Positions 49,267 through 59,517 of a stretch of DNA of 64,000 nucleotides are shown piece by piece (within the stretch, counting starts at the first letter, position 1; the number at the start of each line of letters is the position of its first letter). The stretch is from Lepidurus packardi (Eukaryota > Arthropoda > Branchiopoda > Notostraca > Triopsidae): contig JAKZAN010000002.1 in assembly GCA_023053545.1 (NCBI GenBank), positions 7,932,790-7,996,789 on the forward strand, given 5' to 3'. A program made the translations under genes and the position numbers. The notes beneath the pieces are model-generated. The model saw only the letters and a program-made list of their open reading frames with translations. It was not told the DNA's origin and did not search any database.

Positions 49267-49274
49267 TATATAAG
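49267..49274 (+). promoter_or_regulatory. TATA box of Kazal gene 2
   Basis: TATATAAG, about 98 bp before the start codon; duplicated at 51679-51686 in front of Kazal 3. Confidence 0.75.
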
Positions 49275-49364
49275 AGACGCTCTTTTGAGAGGGCCAACAC
49301 TCACCGATAGACTCTTGATACCTCAGAAAGCGCTGTAAACGAATATCGTAAACAAAATCGCAAA

Positions 49365-49676
49365 ATGGGTACGAAGTGGGTTTTTGTTCTGTGTCTCACT
49401 CTTATTATTGTCCAATCGCACTCCATGCCGCAGGAGCGAATCACCGGCAATTGCCCGTGTGCCTGTGGTCGTATTTTTAACCCGGTCTGTGCTTCCAACG
49501 GCATTACCTATACCAACCAATGCTGTCTTGACTGTGCCATTTCCAAAATACCAGGTATCTTTAATTACTTTCACTCCATATTTTGTGGGTGTTTTTACTA
49601 GAGATATGTACTTCTAAGTTTCCGAACTTCTTCTTGATTTTCAGGTGTGAAAATGGACCATTCGGGAAGTTGTTGA
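49365..49676 (+). CDS. Small secreted Kazal-type protein 2
   Basis: Exons 49365-49554 and 49645-49676 give 73 residues. The signal peptide is MGTKWVFVLCLTLIIVQSHS. The mature peptide has CPCACG, then the Kazal core NPVCASNGITYTNQCC, LDCA and a C-terminal HSGSC. The pattern is an atypical, cysteine-enriched Kazal fold. Promoter, start, intron position and 3' end are nearly identical to gene 3, showing recent tandem duplication. An AATAAA polyadenylation signal lies at 49736-49741. Likely a defence or digestive protease inhibitor; target unknown. Confidence 0.9.
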
Positions 49677-49785
49677 AGAAAGACGAGGAGCGGTTGGCTT
49701 TGTCTGTGAATGCATTTAAATATCTATATGGTTAAAATAAAAGTCTTATTTTCTTATACAAAAACAATACTGCGCTTTTTACATC

Positions 49786-50307
49786 AGTCTTTATTACTGG
49801 TATAATTGGCTCGTAAAGAGGCGGGATTGAGCAATTGAGATTGGCCTAGGGGTTTGGAGCCATCTGTATCGAACAGGATGAAACTACGACTTCTTCCAAG
49901 TTCAGAGTCAAGCTCTTCTTATCAACGGAGCCTCTAGTATATCTGCTGCAGTTTTGCCGATTCTTCCTGCCATAGAGTATCTGTTGTAACGTTGCACCCA
50001 TTCTAAGGCAGATGACCTGAGCTCTGGTCGATGATGAGACTTGCGGGCAAGCTGATGGCGGTTCTTTCAAAGTGTCTACTAATCCTTTGGGTGCTTCAGC
50101 TCTTGAAGATACCTACAGAAGCAGCACATTATACCACAATGCAAGGATGATTAAACCAGATTACGAAAAATAAAAAAAAATAAAAAGAATAATACCTTAA
50201 ACGAATCAATCGATCTGCAAACCGCACTCCCAAGAAAGATCAGTATGAACATCTTCTTCTGGAGTTTGTAGAATTCCACGATAACCCGCTTTCTCACCCA
50301 CCAACAT
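49786..50307 (-). pseudogene. Internally deleted carboxylesterase pseudogene
   Basis: This is a collapsed copy of the esterase at 52217-54768. From left to right it keeps the C-terminal exon end (RGSVDKKSL ... LLNPASLRAN-like, stop codon region lost in a 13-bp deletion), a short piece of the GHSAGG exon around its ATLEWVQR-like end (49992-50018), a piece of exon 2 around EPP..CPQVS, the intron, and part of exon 1 (about 50211-50306). The active-site serine, acid and histidine segments are absent and the frame is broken. It is convergent with Kazal 2, exactly as the intact esterase is with Kazal 3. Confidence 0.9.
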
Positions 50308-50395
50308 TTTTATCCAGTTATATCCATAAATACCTTAAATACATTGGCTGACTAGAAAGAGGAAAATCGTAGAGACGGAGATCTTTTTTTATGTG

Positions 50396-51428
50396 CAGTA
50401 GGCGCCGCTTATAGTGATCACGTTTGTCCAGCCAATTTTGATTCTTATAACCAAAAATCGAAAATATGTATATACAGTGAAAACCGTTTAACATGAAACC
50501 GCTTAGCATGAAATACCTCTTAACATAAAATGATATTCCGGTCCGGATAAAGCGCTATGCAATTCCATACATCTGTTTCCTTTTAACACGAAATAAAAAC
50601 CACTTAACACGAAAAAATTTCGCGTCTTGGAGGAATGACAAGATAGTTTTCTTGCGACAAAATATTTTTGGATGACAAAATACTTGTCTACTTACCAACA
50701 GTCTCCCTCTGCCAATGGGAAGGGTTGTAGAGCCTTATAGCATCATCCCTTACTTAAATTCAAATTTTGTCTTTCTCGCTCCAACAGTCCGTGGGCAGTT
50801 AAAACATTTCATTGCTATTTACAGTCTGTTAAAATGCTTTAAATTTGTTATGTGTGCTTTAAAATGTATAGACTGTCAATGTACGATTATGAACTTGAAT
50901 ATTAACGCTGTTATCAAGACAGTTTTTTTTATTAACTAGGTTTTTGCATACATCTGTTAGCACGAATTCCTTTTAACACGAAAAAAATATTCCGGTCCCT
51001 TCGATTTCGGGTTATGCAGTTTTCACTGTATAGCCCTATGTTTATAGGTATGGTTCTCAACACGATATCCCTTCTAGTTTACCCAGTCACTTAAAGGAAC
51101 TGGTCATTAAATTGAATCCGGAGTTTAGAAGGGATTTCCCCGTAAGCATGGTAGGCTGGAAATGACAGGATTATAGTCCGACGTAAAAGCAATGTTATTG
51201 GTCAATATGCAAAGTCCCTGTAGCTTTCACTACTGTAGTTTCGCTATTGTAGGCCTATACATGCGAAGATTTATTCTTTTGAAATTAATTCTTATATCTA
51301 AAAATGTGATTCTAATAACCGATAAAAATACTATGCATTCTCTCATTCTGAAATTGGTAATCTAACATATGATTCCCATAAGCGGCTGATTCTTTTAAAA
51401 CACTGATCACTATAAAGGACGCCTACTG
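50396..51428. mobile_element. TIR DNA transposon, family 'CAGTAG', copy B (interrupted)
   Basis: Starts CAGTAGGCGCCGCTTATAG and ends with the inverse TATAAAGGACGCCTACTG. Interior blocks match copy A at 8839-10101 (CACGATATCCCTTC, CAATATGCAAAGTCC, CTACTGTAGTTTCGCTA). Without the nested element it is about 480 bp, so it is internally shortened relative to copy A. It interrupts the duplicated spacer upstream of Kazal 3. Confidence 0.85.
50476..51028. mobile_element. Nested TA-flanked pogo-like MITE
   Basis: Starts CAGTGAAAACCGTTTAACAT and ends ATGCAGTTTTCACTG, flanked by TA on both sides. Repeated CACGAA / CATGAAA words and two CCGGTCC blocks lie near the ends. TIR start CAGTG and TA duplication are features of Tc1/mariner-pogo elements. 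No coding region. The corresponding site in copy A is uninterrupted. Confidence 0.88.
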
Positions 51429-51678
51429 AATATTCTTTTATGGTATTTCCCGCGAAAAACAGGTTTGGGGTTAATTATGCAAAACACGTCATTGTGGGGC
51501 GGCAAAGTGGTTTTCTGAGTACGAGAGACACTCCCATTATAAGCTCGGAAAAAAGGCCAAGTGACACAGCTATTGTTTATTAAAAGAAAGCCGGGTATAG
51601 CTCTTCTCCAAAGTCAACGCAGTGACTTTGCACGGGTTTGTTTCGTGTTGGGCGTGCAACTTTCCGTTTTATGCTTCC

Positions 51679-51686
51679 TATATAAG
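51679..51686 (+). promoter_or_regulatory. TATA box of Kazal gene 3
   Basis: TATATAAG in the same context (CTTCC before, AGACG after) as for Kazal 2. Confidence 0.75.
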
Positions 51687-51774
51687 AGACGTTTTTCCGT
51701 GAGAGCCAACACTCACCAATCGACTCTTGATACCTCAAAAAGTGTTGTAAACGAATATTAGAACGAAAAGCAAA

Positions 51775-52081
51775 ATGGGTATTAAGTGGCTTTTTGTTCT
51801 CTGTCTGGCTCTTATTATTGTCCAATCGCACTCCATGCCGCAGGAGCGAATCACCGGCAATTGCCCGTGCGCCTGTGGTCGTAATCTTGACCCAATGTGT
51901 GCTTCCAACGGCATGACCTACATCAACCGATGCTGTTTTGATTGTGCCAAATCCAAAACGCCAGGTAACTTTAATTACTTTCACTCCATATTTTTTACTT
52001 TAACTGGAGATATGTACTTCTAAGTTTCCGAATTTCTTCCTGATTTCAGAATTGAAAATGAAGCACTCGGGAACATGTTGA
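51775..52081 (+). CDS. Small secreted Kazal-type protein 3
   Basis: Exons 51775-51964 and 52050-52081 give 73 residues. Signal peptide MGIKWLFVLCLALIIVQSHS is followed by a mature peptide with CPCACGRNLDPMCASNGMTY, NRCCFDCA and HSGTC. Every cysteine of Kazal 2 is conserved, while substitutions gather around the presumed reactive loop (IFNPV versus LDPM). A polyadenylation signal lies at 52144-52149. The gene is convergent with the intact esterase. Same inferred role as its twin. Confidence 0.9.
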
Positions 52082-52216
52082 AGAAGGACGAGGAGCGGTG
52101 TATGTCTTTGTCTACGAATGCACTTAAATATCTATATGCTTAAAATAAAGTCTTATTTTCTTATACTACAAAAATACGTCGCTTTTTACAATCTTTATTA
52201 CTGGTACAAAGGTTAC

Positions 52217-54768
52217 TTAGTTGGCTCGTAAAGAGGCGGGATTGAGCAACTGAGGTTGACCTAGGGGTTTTGAGCCAATCTGTATCGAACTGGACGAAAC
52301 TAAGACTTCTTCCTGGTTCAGATTCAAGCTCTTCTTATCAACGGAACCTCTAGAATCTTGCTGCTTCTGCTGCAGTTGTGACGATTCTTGCTGCTTCTGC
52401 TGCAGTTGTGACGATTCTTGCTGCTTCTGCTGCAGTTGTGACGATTCTTGCTGCAGTGCTTGGGGAGTCTCTGGCTCAGCTTTGTGAGTAACGGGTTCAG
52501 ATGTGGTGGTGGTAGTGCTCACAGTATTGTTGACTTTAAAGACGGCAGGAGCCAAGATTTGGAGAACCTGGGAGGTCAAGCTGGGTACCAAGTCATTCAT
52601 CAAGCGTATGCGTTTCAGGTTCAAAGACTTTTCCAGTCGCGAATTTTTATCGATGACGTACGTGCTGGGTTGCACGGCTGAGAAAGGGGTCCACTGTCCG
52701 TTGGCATCTGGCTTCCTTTTTAATAATGGACATATTATGAAACAACAAACCGCTATATGCTGTCATACCCCGATTTAACAAAATTGGTCCAGAATTTGGT
52801 GATAACAGAACGTATCTCTTTATCTTGCTCGCTATACGAAGGCCACGAGAACTCGAGGACATCGCCAGGAATCGGCACTGCCGATAGCGGAAAGAAATAT
52901 GGCAATTCATCGCCATGGGATACAGCTATATAATTCAAAGAAAAAGGGTTATAATTTTCCCATCCCTCATTACGAAAGCTAAGTACGTTGGTCCATGAAA
53001 TCGCCCAGACGTGGGGACAAAAGCTTCCAGAGTTTCGGCTGTCCTGCGTATTCAAAACTGTACATGTACGTGTCAGCCCACTGGGACCATAAGTGCGCCA
53101 TTTGAAAGGCCCCTTTCTTGAACAGCAAGTCACTCGCCAGCTAATAAAAACGAACAGTACATTTGATGTTAAAGAACAACCCAACGTATTAAGTCCACTT
53201 GTCAAGGAAAAAACCCGCTAAAGTCGCTATAGGGACCTAGGATATACCTGTGAGATGCCTGCGAACTTGACAGCATCAGTCTCGCTGACGTATTCGCCAA
53301 AATATTCCCAGTGGATGAGCTCCGAAGCTAACGCGACAGCCAGTGGACTAAGTTCAGTTTGCTCCATCATCTGCTCAACGATATGCTTGGCCGATTCCTT
53401 GGCCAAAATAGAGCCATATTTCTCTAAGCAACACAAAAGCAATTTAAATGAGAACATGACATTGTAGTACGTTTGAATTTACGTGTCAGGGATCCGGACG
53501 CTTCATCCTTTACTGTACCCAACAAATAAGGTACGCGATTAACTTGCCCCTTTTGAAGGGCTTCCAGAGGACTTGTGCTTAGAAAAGGGGGTAGAAAACG
53601 CATATCGTGACTAGGCTGTAGGACTGGACCAGCCGCGATTTCTGCGAGTTGCCCTTTAACCAGCCGCTGGACCTAAAAACAGAGAAGGAAAAGCCAGCTA
53701 ATTTCTTATCATTCTCATTTCTGGCTGCAGCATACTTTCAGGTCTTGTTCAGCCTGAACTATTTGAGATGCAGGCATATCCAGAAGACAAGCATGAAGAG
53801 ATTTGCCTTGGCTGCTGGAGCAATTCAATTGCCTTGCCAGATTGAAGGCGAAAGCGGTGGGTTCGTCTTGAAGTACCCAGGGATCCAATGCATTGCCAGA
53901 CAGAGAAATGGCTGCGCTGAAGAGACCTTTACTCAATGGAGAGAGCATATGCAGCGCCACGCTGGCTCCTCCCGCGCTATGGCCCATGATGGTCACACGG
54001 TCAGGGTTTCCGCCAAAAAATCTGATGTAACGCTGCACCCATTCCAAGGCAGTCACTTGATCCATCAGTCCTAAATTCCCTGGGAAATATTCATCTCCAG
54101 TAGCCAAAAATCCTATAAACGTCGTTTATTATTATGTGTGAAAGTAATCATACGAAAAGAAACTTTTGTTGACTGACTCACCCAAAGCCCCAAGGCGATA
54201 TTGCGGTACAACGAGAATGACGCCTTCGGGCACCAAAAAGTGCGGTCCATACCACGACGCAGCGCCTTGGGAAAAGGAGCCCCCATGAAAGAATACGATA
54301 ACGGGTAAATCGGGCTGTAGCAGTTCAGGGACGGGTGGAGTAAAAACGTTCAAAAACAGACAGTCTTCCTCGCCAATGACTGAAGTCTGGTTGATGATAG
54401 AGACTTGCGGGCAAACTGGCGGTTCTTTCAAGGCGTCTACTACTCCTTTGGGCTTTTCAGCTCGTGACGATACCTACACAAGCAGCACATACCAGAACGC
54501 GAGGATGACAAAACCGTATTACGAAAAACGAAAGAAAAAGGAAGCACAATCGTACCTGAAAACGCTTCAATGGATCTGCATATCGCACGCCCAAGAAAGC
54601 CCAGTACGAAATGTTTTCGTCTGGAGTTTGTAAAATTCCACGATAACCTGTTTTCTCACCCACCAACACTTGCACTTCTGGTTCCTGTGCATTAGTCAAC
54701 GGCCCCAAAATCGCGGCACAAAAAATTATGATTAACCAGCTTCGACGAGACACCAGTTGCTGTCCCAT
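52217..54768 (-). CDS. Secreted carboxylesterase (type-B, alpha/beta hydrolase)
   Basis: Eight exons (54556-54768, 54182-54473, 53736-54112, 53483-53672, 53248-53423, 52987-53140, 52769-52925, 52217-52715) give 685 residues. A signal-anchor-like start (SWLIIIFCAAILGPLTNA) precedes the esterase domain: GYRGILQTPDENISYWAFLG, EEDCLFLNVFTP, VFFHGGSF, nucleophile Ser in IMGHSAGGASV, acid Glu in GTVKDEASG and His in PVSHGDELPYFF. The triad and oxyanion glycines are intact, so activity is likely. After the domain the C-terminus holds a Gln-rich repeat (SSQLQQKQQE) and a 60-residue tail absent from most family members. Juvenile-hormone esterase, cholinesterase-like or detoxification roles cannot be told apart here. 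It is convergent with Kazal 3. Confidence 0.93.
52354..52455 (-). repeat. 30-bp coding repeat in the esterase tail
   Basis: Three full copies and one partial copy of a 30-bp unit with core TTCTGCTGCAGTTGTGACGA encode SSQLQQKQQE. The duplicated pseudogene lacks the array and has a single degenerate TCTGCTGCAGTTTTGCCGAT, so the array either expanded after duplication or was lost in the pseudogene. Confidence 0.9.
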
Positions 54769-55348
54769 GGTCACCTGTTGCTTGGACGAGTTGTCAAGTT
54801 CCACTGAGTTCATACACGCAACACACACATACACATGCGAAAAAGAAACAAGCAATGAAAATGAAAGTCAACCTTTAAAAACTGGGGACTATACAAGGAG
54901 CTCACAGGTAGCAAGAAGTCCTTGACGTTCGGTACCTGCTTTTAGTTTCCGCACTCGTCTTGGACTTCGTTTACGGACTTGCTGGCAGCACGGACGTCGA
55001 GAACAGCCAAGGCAGTTGCCGCTTTCTCCTCCGTGATCTCGAAATGAGTAAAAAAAAAAGGCCCTTTTTAACCCAAATCCTCAATCAACCGACACCAACA
55101 TAACGCAGTAAAAAGGTAGAAAGTGACAGCTACTCAAGCCCAATACTCTGGCAATGGGAATATCTTTTTTGAATCTCTTGCACGACTGCTCGGTTTTACA
55201 CGCAACTATGGCATTACAAAATGACAAACAAGAACACAGGTAAAGAACCTAGAGGTCTTCTAATTTCAAAACATCACCCCTCGAGCCTTGAACAAGCATG
55301 TTAAAGCACTAACAGCTTTTTTCGTACGAAACAAGACAAACAAATAGT
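54769..55348. other. Esterase upstream region / RBM33-like 3' flank
   Basis: The spacer lies between the esterase start and the RBM33-like stop. A short CA-rich run (ACACACACATACACATG) lies near 54822. No gene or repeat is supported. Confidence 0.5.
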
Positions 55349-58300
55349 TCAAATATCGACAAAGCAGAGCTGGGCAGATGGGCCCAATAAACTTTCTCTT
55401 TCGCATCGCTCTTTGAAGGCCACGGCTGCTTCTGGATTACTAAACTCCACTACGGCTACATTTTCGCCAGGCACCCACAGAAGTTCCTGGGGCCAAAAAA
55501 TAAGAAAAATGCGAGTAAATTATACAACGCCATTAAGCCAGTGCCAAGGGGTAATAACAAATGCGAACACACCTCAAGGTTGTTCGGATCAATCTGGATC
55601 TCCAACCGCTGGCCTAAAGGTGCAGGCAAAGAGCCAATTCGCAGCCAGCAACTGGACAGCATATTAAATGCTGGGGAAGCCCGTACTAACGGCGTGGTTC
55701 TAGCGTTGGAAAACGTAGATAGGACAGGGACTAGCGGCTGCCAAAAGAGAACGGTATAATAAGTTTAACGAGTAAACCTTTTCCCTGCCTTTTCTTCTTC
55801 TATTAAAATTAGGTCGCAAAAAAGAAGTCCTACTTGAACTGCGTGGGGAGCACGTGGCCTTACCATCAATTTCACAACTCTTTCTTGCGAAGCTGCAGAA
55901 ACAACCTGATGATAAGGTAAAAAACAACAAAATTTATGCCAAACGTCCTATTTAAAGGGGGAGTAAGGTCTAAAAAAAATAATAAAAAGTATGTTTCTTA
56001 TAATTATATTTAAAGTAAGTATCTTAAGTGTTGTTAAGTACGTGTTGTAAGTAAGTAAGTAAGTAAGTAAGCAAGTAAGTAAGTGTTGTTACTAAAGTAA
56101 GTATGTTATAATTTGAAATTTGGAGTAAAGGGGCGGAGCTTAAACCGCGAAATAATTAAGTACTCGGTTAATATGCATAATTAAGATAGGGGTTCTTCAG
56201 CTAGAACAGTTCATTTGCTCTGTTCTATAACATATATTTTTTTCAATTTTTTTCAGACCTTACTCCTTCTTCATACAACTTACCTGTCGTGGTTGGGGTT
56301 GAGGACTCGTGAGCGAACCCATAACAGGACGGACCATGGACACGGGGGACGCCACAGTGACTGGAGTGTTGAAAGCAATTTTACTGCTCTGACTGGCCTG
56401 GGAAGGGGCCTCGTCTTCTTCAAAAAGCACCTAGAAATAAACAAATATCCAAGTCTGGTAAAGAAGATGAAATGAAAATGTCACCTTTTCCATTCGAATA
56501 AGTTGCCTATCCTTATTTAACCATCGCCGGATCTTATATTTTACTTTTTTGCGAGCCCCACCGTTAGCCGCGGGGTTAAGAACGGAGCCATTGCTCTCAT
56601 CTGGAATAACAGGAGCCATTGGGATGATGGCGGCAGTAGACGAAGTCAGAACTGTGCTACTGGGCGGCGCTAGCGAGGCAGTCATGGATGAAACTGTAGG
56701 TGCAGGAGTAACAGGCCCAAGTGTCTGGGAAGTTCCCCCTTTGGTCAAGGCGGCTAAACGCCTTTTTTGGGCCTTTTCTTGCATTAACTTTTGTCGTAGC
56801 AGCTTCTGCTCTTCAACTCGGCGCAGATATTGGGCTTCTTCCACACTCAACGCAGGACTTTCTCCCCCCTCAGGTGTCTCTGCTTTGTTTTTTTTCGCGT
56901 TCAGTTTGGTGACCGTTTCTGAGCTATCAGGCGATGGACACTCCTCCTCCTATATAGAAAAAATTACGTAACGTCAGCTACACTAAACAAATTGCATGTA
57001 GTACTTGTCTCACTGCAGCACATGGTAAAGTAACCTGCAAACAAGAGTACAAAATAATAATAATTCCAATGTCAAATAACACGGCAAATTCGTAGGAAGA
57101 TTCTAAAGGCCCAGTTACCTGTGAAAGCAAACTTGGCTCTTCTTTGACGGGCCGTAAAGCGGCCGCTTCTATAGTTTTAAAGGGAGAGGTGGTGACAACA
57201 GTAGCAACCATAGTCACCTTCCGTTTTGGACTGAACTCGTGTGGAAGCTCAGCTGTGGGAGGTGGCAAACGAATAGCTGGATTGGGTTTTGTAAGTTTGG
57301 CAGGGGGCTGAAAAGATCGCTGAGGCGGCGGCGGTCGAGGTACCAGACAAGACATAAGTGGGGCTAAAGACTTGTCTTCGAATGGTGGTTGACGCGTACC
57401 CCGCAAAGGGTCAGAAGGACCATAGAACTGCGGATTCTGAGGGGGCTGTTGAGGGGGACCACCCGGACCGTTCATTCCGAAGGGCGGAGGCTGCTGATAC
57501 GCATGTGGAGTAAATTGAGGTTGATGCTGTTGTTGCTGCAGTACCACTAGCGTTTGCAGCAAAGATTCTTGCACGTTTAGAGGCAGGGGCAGTAGTCCAT
57601 CCCCTCCTGGTGCGGGTGGCCCTTGAATGGGAGGAGGAGGACGAGAATAAGGAGGCGACTGATGAAAACAAGGTCCTAATTCTCTGGTAGGAGTCAAGCT
57701 CTAAAGAATGACAAAAGAATGAGACGAATTCAAGTAAAGAAAGAGTGGTTTAAGTGTCTTACAAAGGGTCGACTGCTCATACGCGGACTAGGGTTTGCAG
57801 ACCAGACATTTGCAGGACCTCTATTTCTTAGGAGTAAGGCTAGAAAAATAACAACACAATTGAAAATCGAACGAAATGGGCCAGGAATAGGGTATTAAGA
57901 GAAGATCTATACCGTGTCCATGTGAGGGTACGTCCACGTGACCTTGATACTTGGGGTTAATTAGTACTTTGCGTGGCGGAATGGAAGCAGTAGGAGGAGG
58001 GCCATTGGGCCAGTTATCCTGGGGATGAGACCAGACTTCTCGGCGATGTATTTGGGGTCGCTGAGGACCCAAATCCCGAGACATGGGTGGAGCAACCCCG
58101 ACACTGAAGTTGGGTAACGGATGTTTAGATTGAGAGAAAGCATTTTTCAATGCGACCGATCTGAATTTAATAGGTCCCGAACTTTCTTTGGGAACAGCCA
58201 CAACATCTATAAAGAAAATGAAACGTTATGTAATATTTTGATGCGGTGATATATACCCAAAGAGTCTGGTATGTTTCGAATCTTGGCTTCTCGGGAAGTG

Positions 58301-58725
58301 AGGGAAATAATGTTGGACCGTTCTGAGCGAAATCTGCCTCGTCCATGAGCTGTTTCGTCTTCTTCATCTTCCTCCTCCTCTTCTTCTTCTTCAAAGACAG
58401 CGGTGAGCTGTCCCGAAGAGCTCAATTCCTAATAAGTGGATGATTATTATTAAAGAATTGAGACATTCCCGCATTTAGATTATGGTATGTAACTCACTTC
58501 ACACTCTGCATCGGCATCGACGTCGCTGTCGCCCTGATTGTCGTCTGCAGCGTTATAACAACTTTCTCCATGGTCTGCTTCATTATGATCCTCCAATGCA
58601 GTACCCAGTTCTGTGTCATCGCCAACTTCTTCTTCTAAATTGAGATATTTTTCCTCTTCCTCTTCTCGTAAGTCATATTCATAATCCACGTCATCGTCCA
58701 GTAATTCGAGAGTATTTTCTTCCAT
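55349..58725 (-). CDS. RBM33: RBM33-like RNA-binding protein
   Basis: Ten exons (58498-58725, 58257-58428, 57913-58206, 57763-57839, 57119-57700, 56485-56949, 56284-56430, 55864-55914, 55573-55737, 55349-55486) give 772 residues. The N-terminus is strongly acidic (LELLDDDVDYEYDLREEEEE), then an Asp/Glu run and HGRGRFRSER. Next come PRKVLINPKYQGHVD, reminiscent of the RBM33 ILVNPHFRG block, a Pro/Gln-rich middle, a coiled coil (EEAQYLRRVEEQKLLRQKLM) and a C-terminal half-RRM with AVVEFSNPEAAVAFKE. Order and composition fit RBM33, which in vertebrates recruits ALKBH5 and assists export of GC-rich RNAs. The RRM is short and only its second half is recognisable, so the family call is probable rather than certain. 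Confidence 0.75.
56040..56092. repeat. (GTAA)n microsatellite
   Basis: AAGT/GTAA tetranucleotide run in an RBM33-like intron, with flanking imperfect GTTGTAAGT units. Confidence 0.85.
56125..56210. repeat. Interspersed repeat, inverse copy of 39624-39710
   Basis: Contains GGGGCGGAGCTT, TCGGTTAATATGCATAATT and GGGGTTCTTCAGC, the inverse of the blocks near 39.65 kb. Lies in an RBM33-like intron. Confidence 0.75.
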
Positions 58726-59517
58726 GCTATTTGCAAGACGTCCAAAAATGTAGCTTCTCTGATGAATTGAGCTTCTCCGAATTGAGCTTCTCTGATGCGA
58801 AAATCAGACTTTGATTTTATTCCTTCACACGTAATCGATAGCACTCTCGTTATTACAATGCAAGTGCCAAATATTACGAATTATTTCTCTAGGAATGAAC
58901 TTAACTAGAATGAAAGCACTTTTGTTTACTTACTCAACTTAGTTCGAGACTTCGTTGTTTAGGTGGTGCTGTTGCGACCCAAGTAGAGCCTCTACCCGAG
59001 TTCGAACTCGGGTAACCCAAGTTCGAACTCGGGTAGCAATATTTGACACTAAAGTTCTCCACACCTACACAGTTTTTGCAAGTGAAATTAACAATACCGT
59101 TTATTGCTTTAGTTATCTTTAATTTGGCATTATTACCTTGGCAGTAATTTCACAACTTATTTAAATATGTATCTTCGAAGTTTACATGACAAGTTTTGTT
59201 TACAGTGGAGTGTAGACTACTTTACTTGGAGGCGTTGCATGTAGGAGGGGCTACTTAGAACTGCAGTTTACGCCACTTGTGTCGACTTTCATCACTAAAG
59301 AGTAGAGTTGTGCTTGTCACTCCTCAATTTATATGTATCATTATTTTTATTATTGTTTTTGGGGTACAGTACTTGAAAAGTTTGTTGGTAACTAATGTTC
59401 ACTCATATAATAACAGTAGCTCAAACGTATAGCATGCAGAAGTTGGATATCCAGGTATGGTTATTATAATAATAATATTGAATTACAAGTTGGAATTTAT
59501 GATTCACTATACCCTAC
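58726..59517. other. RBM33-like promoter region and spacer with palindromes
   Basis: A triplicated AATTGAGCTTCTC-type direct repeat lies near 58760-58797. TAATCGATAG near 58832 resembles the DRE motif. A perfect 18-bp palindrome (CCCGAGTTCGAACTCGGG) lies at 58995-59012, followed by a one-mismatch relative. The rest is AT-rich and empty. Confidence 0.6.

Noticed and set aside
58995-59035. tRNA-like T-arm sequence GAGTTCGAACTC
   Set aside because: It resembles a B box, but there is no A box, acceptor stem or anticodon arm at the right distance. The sequence is a simple palindrome that recurs in the 61.4-61.7 kb array.
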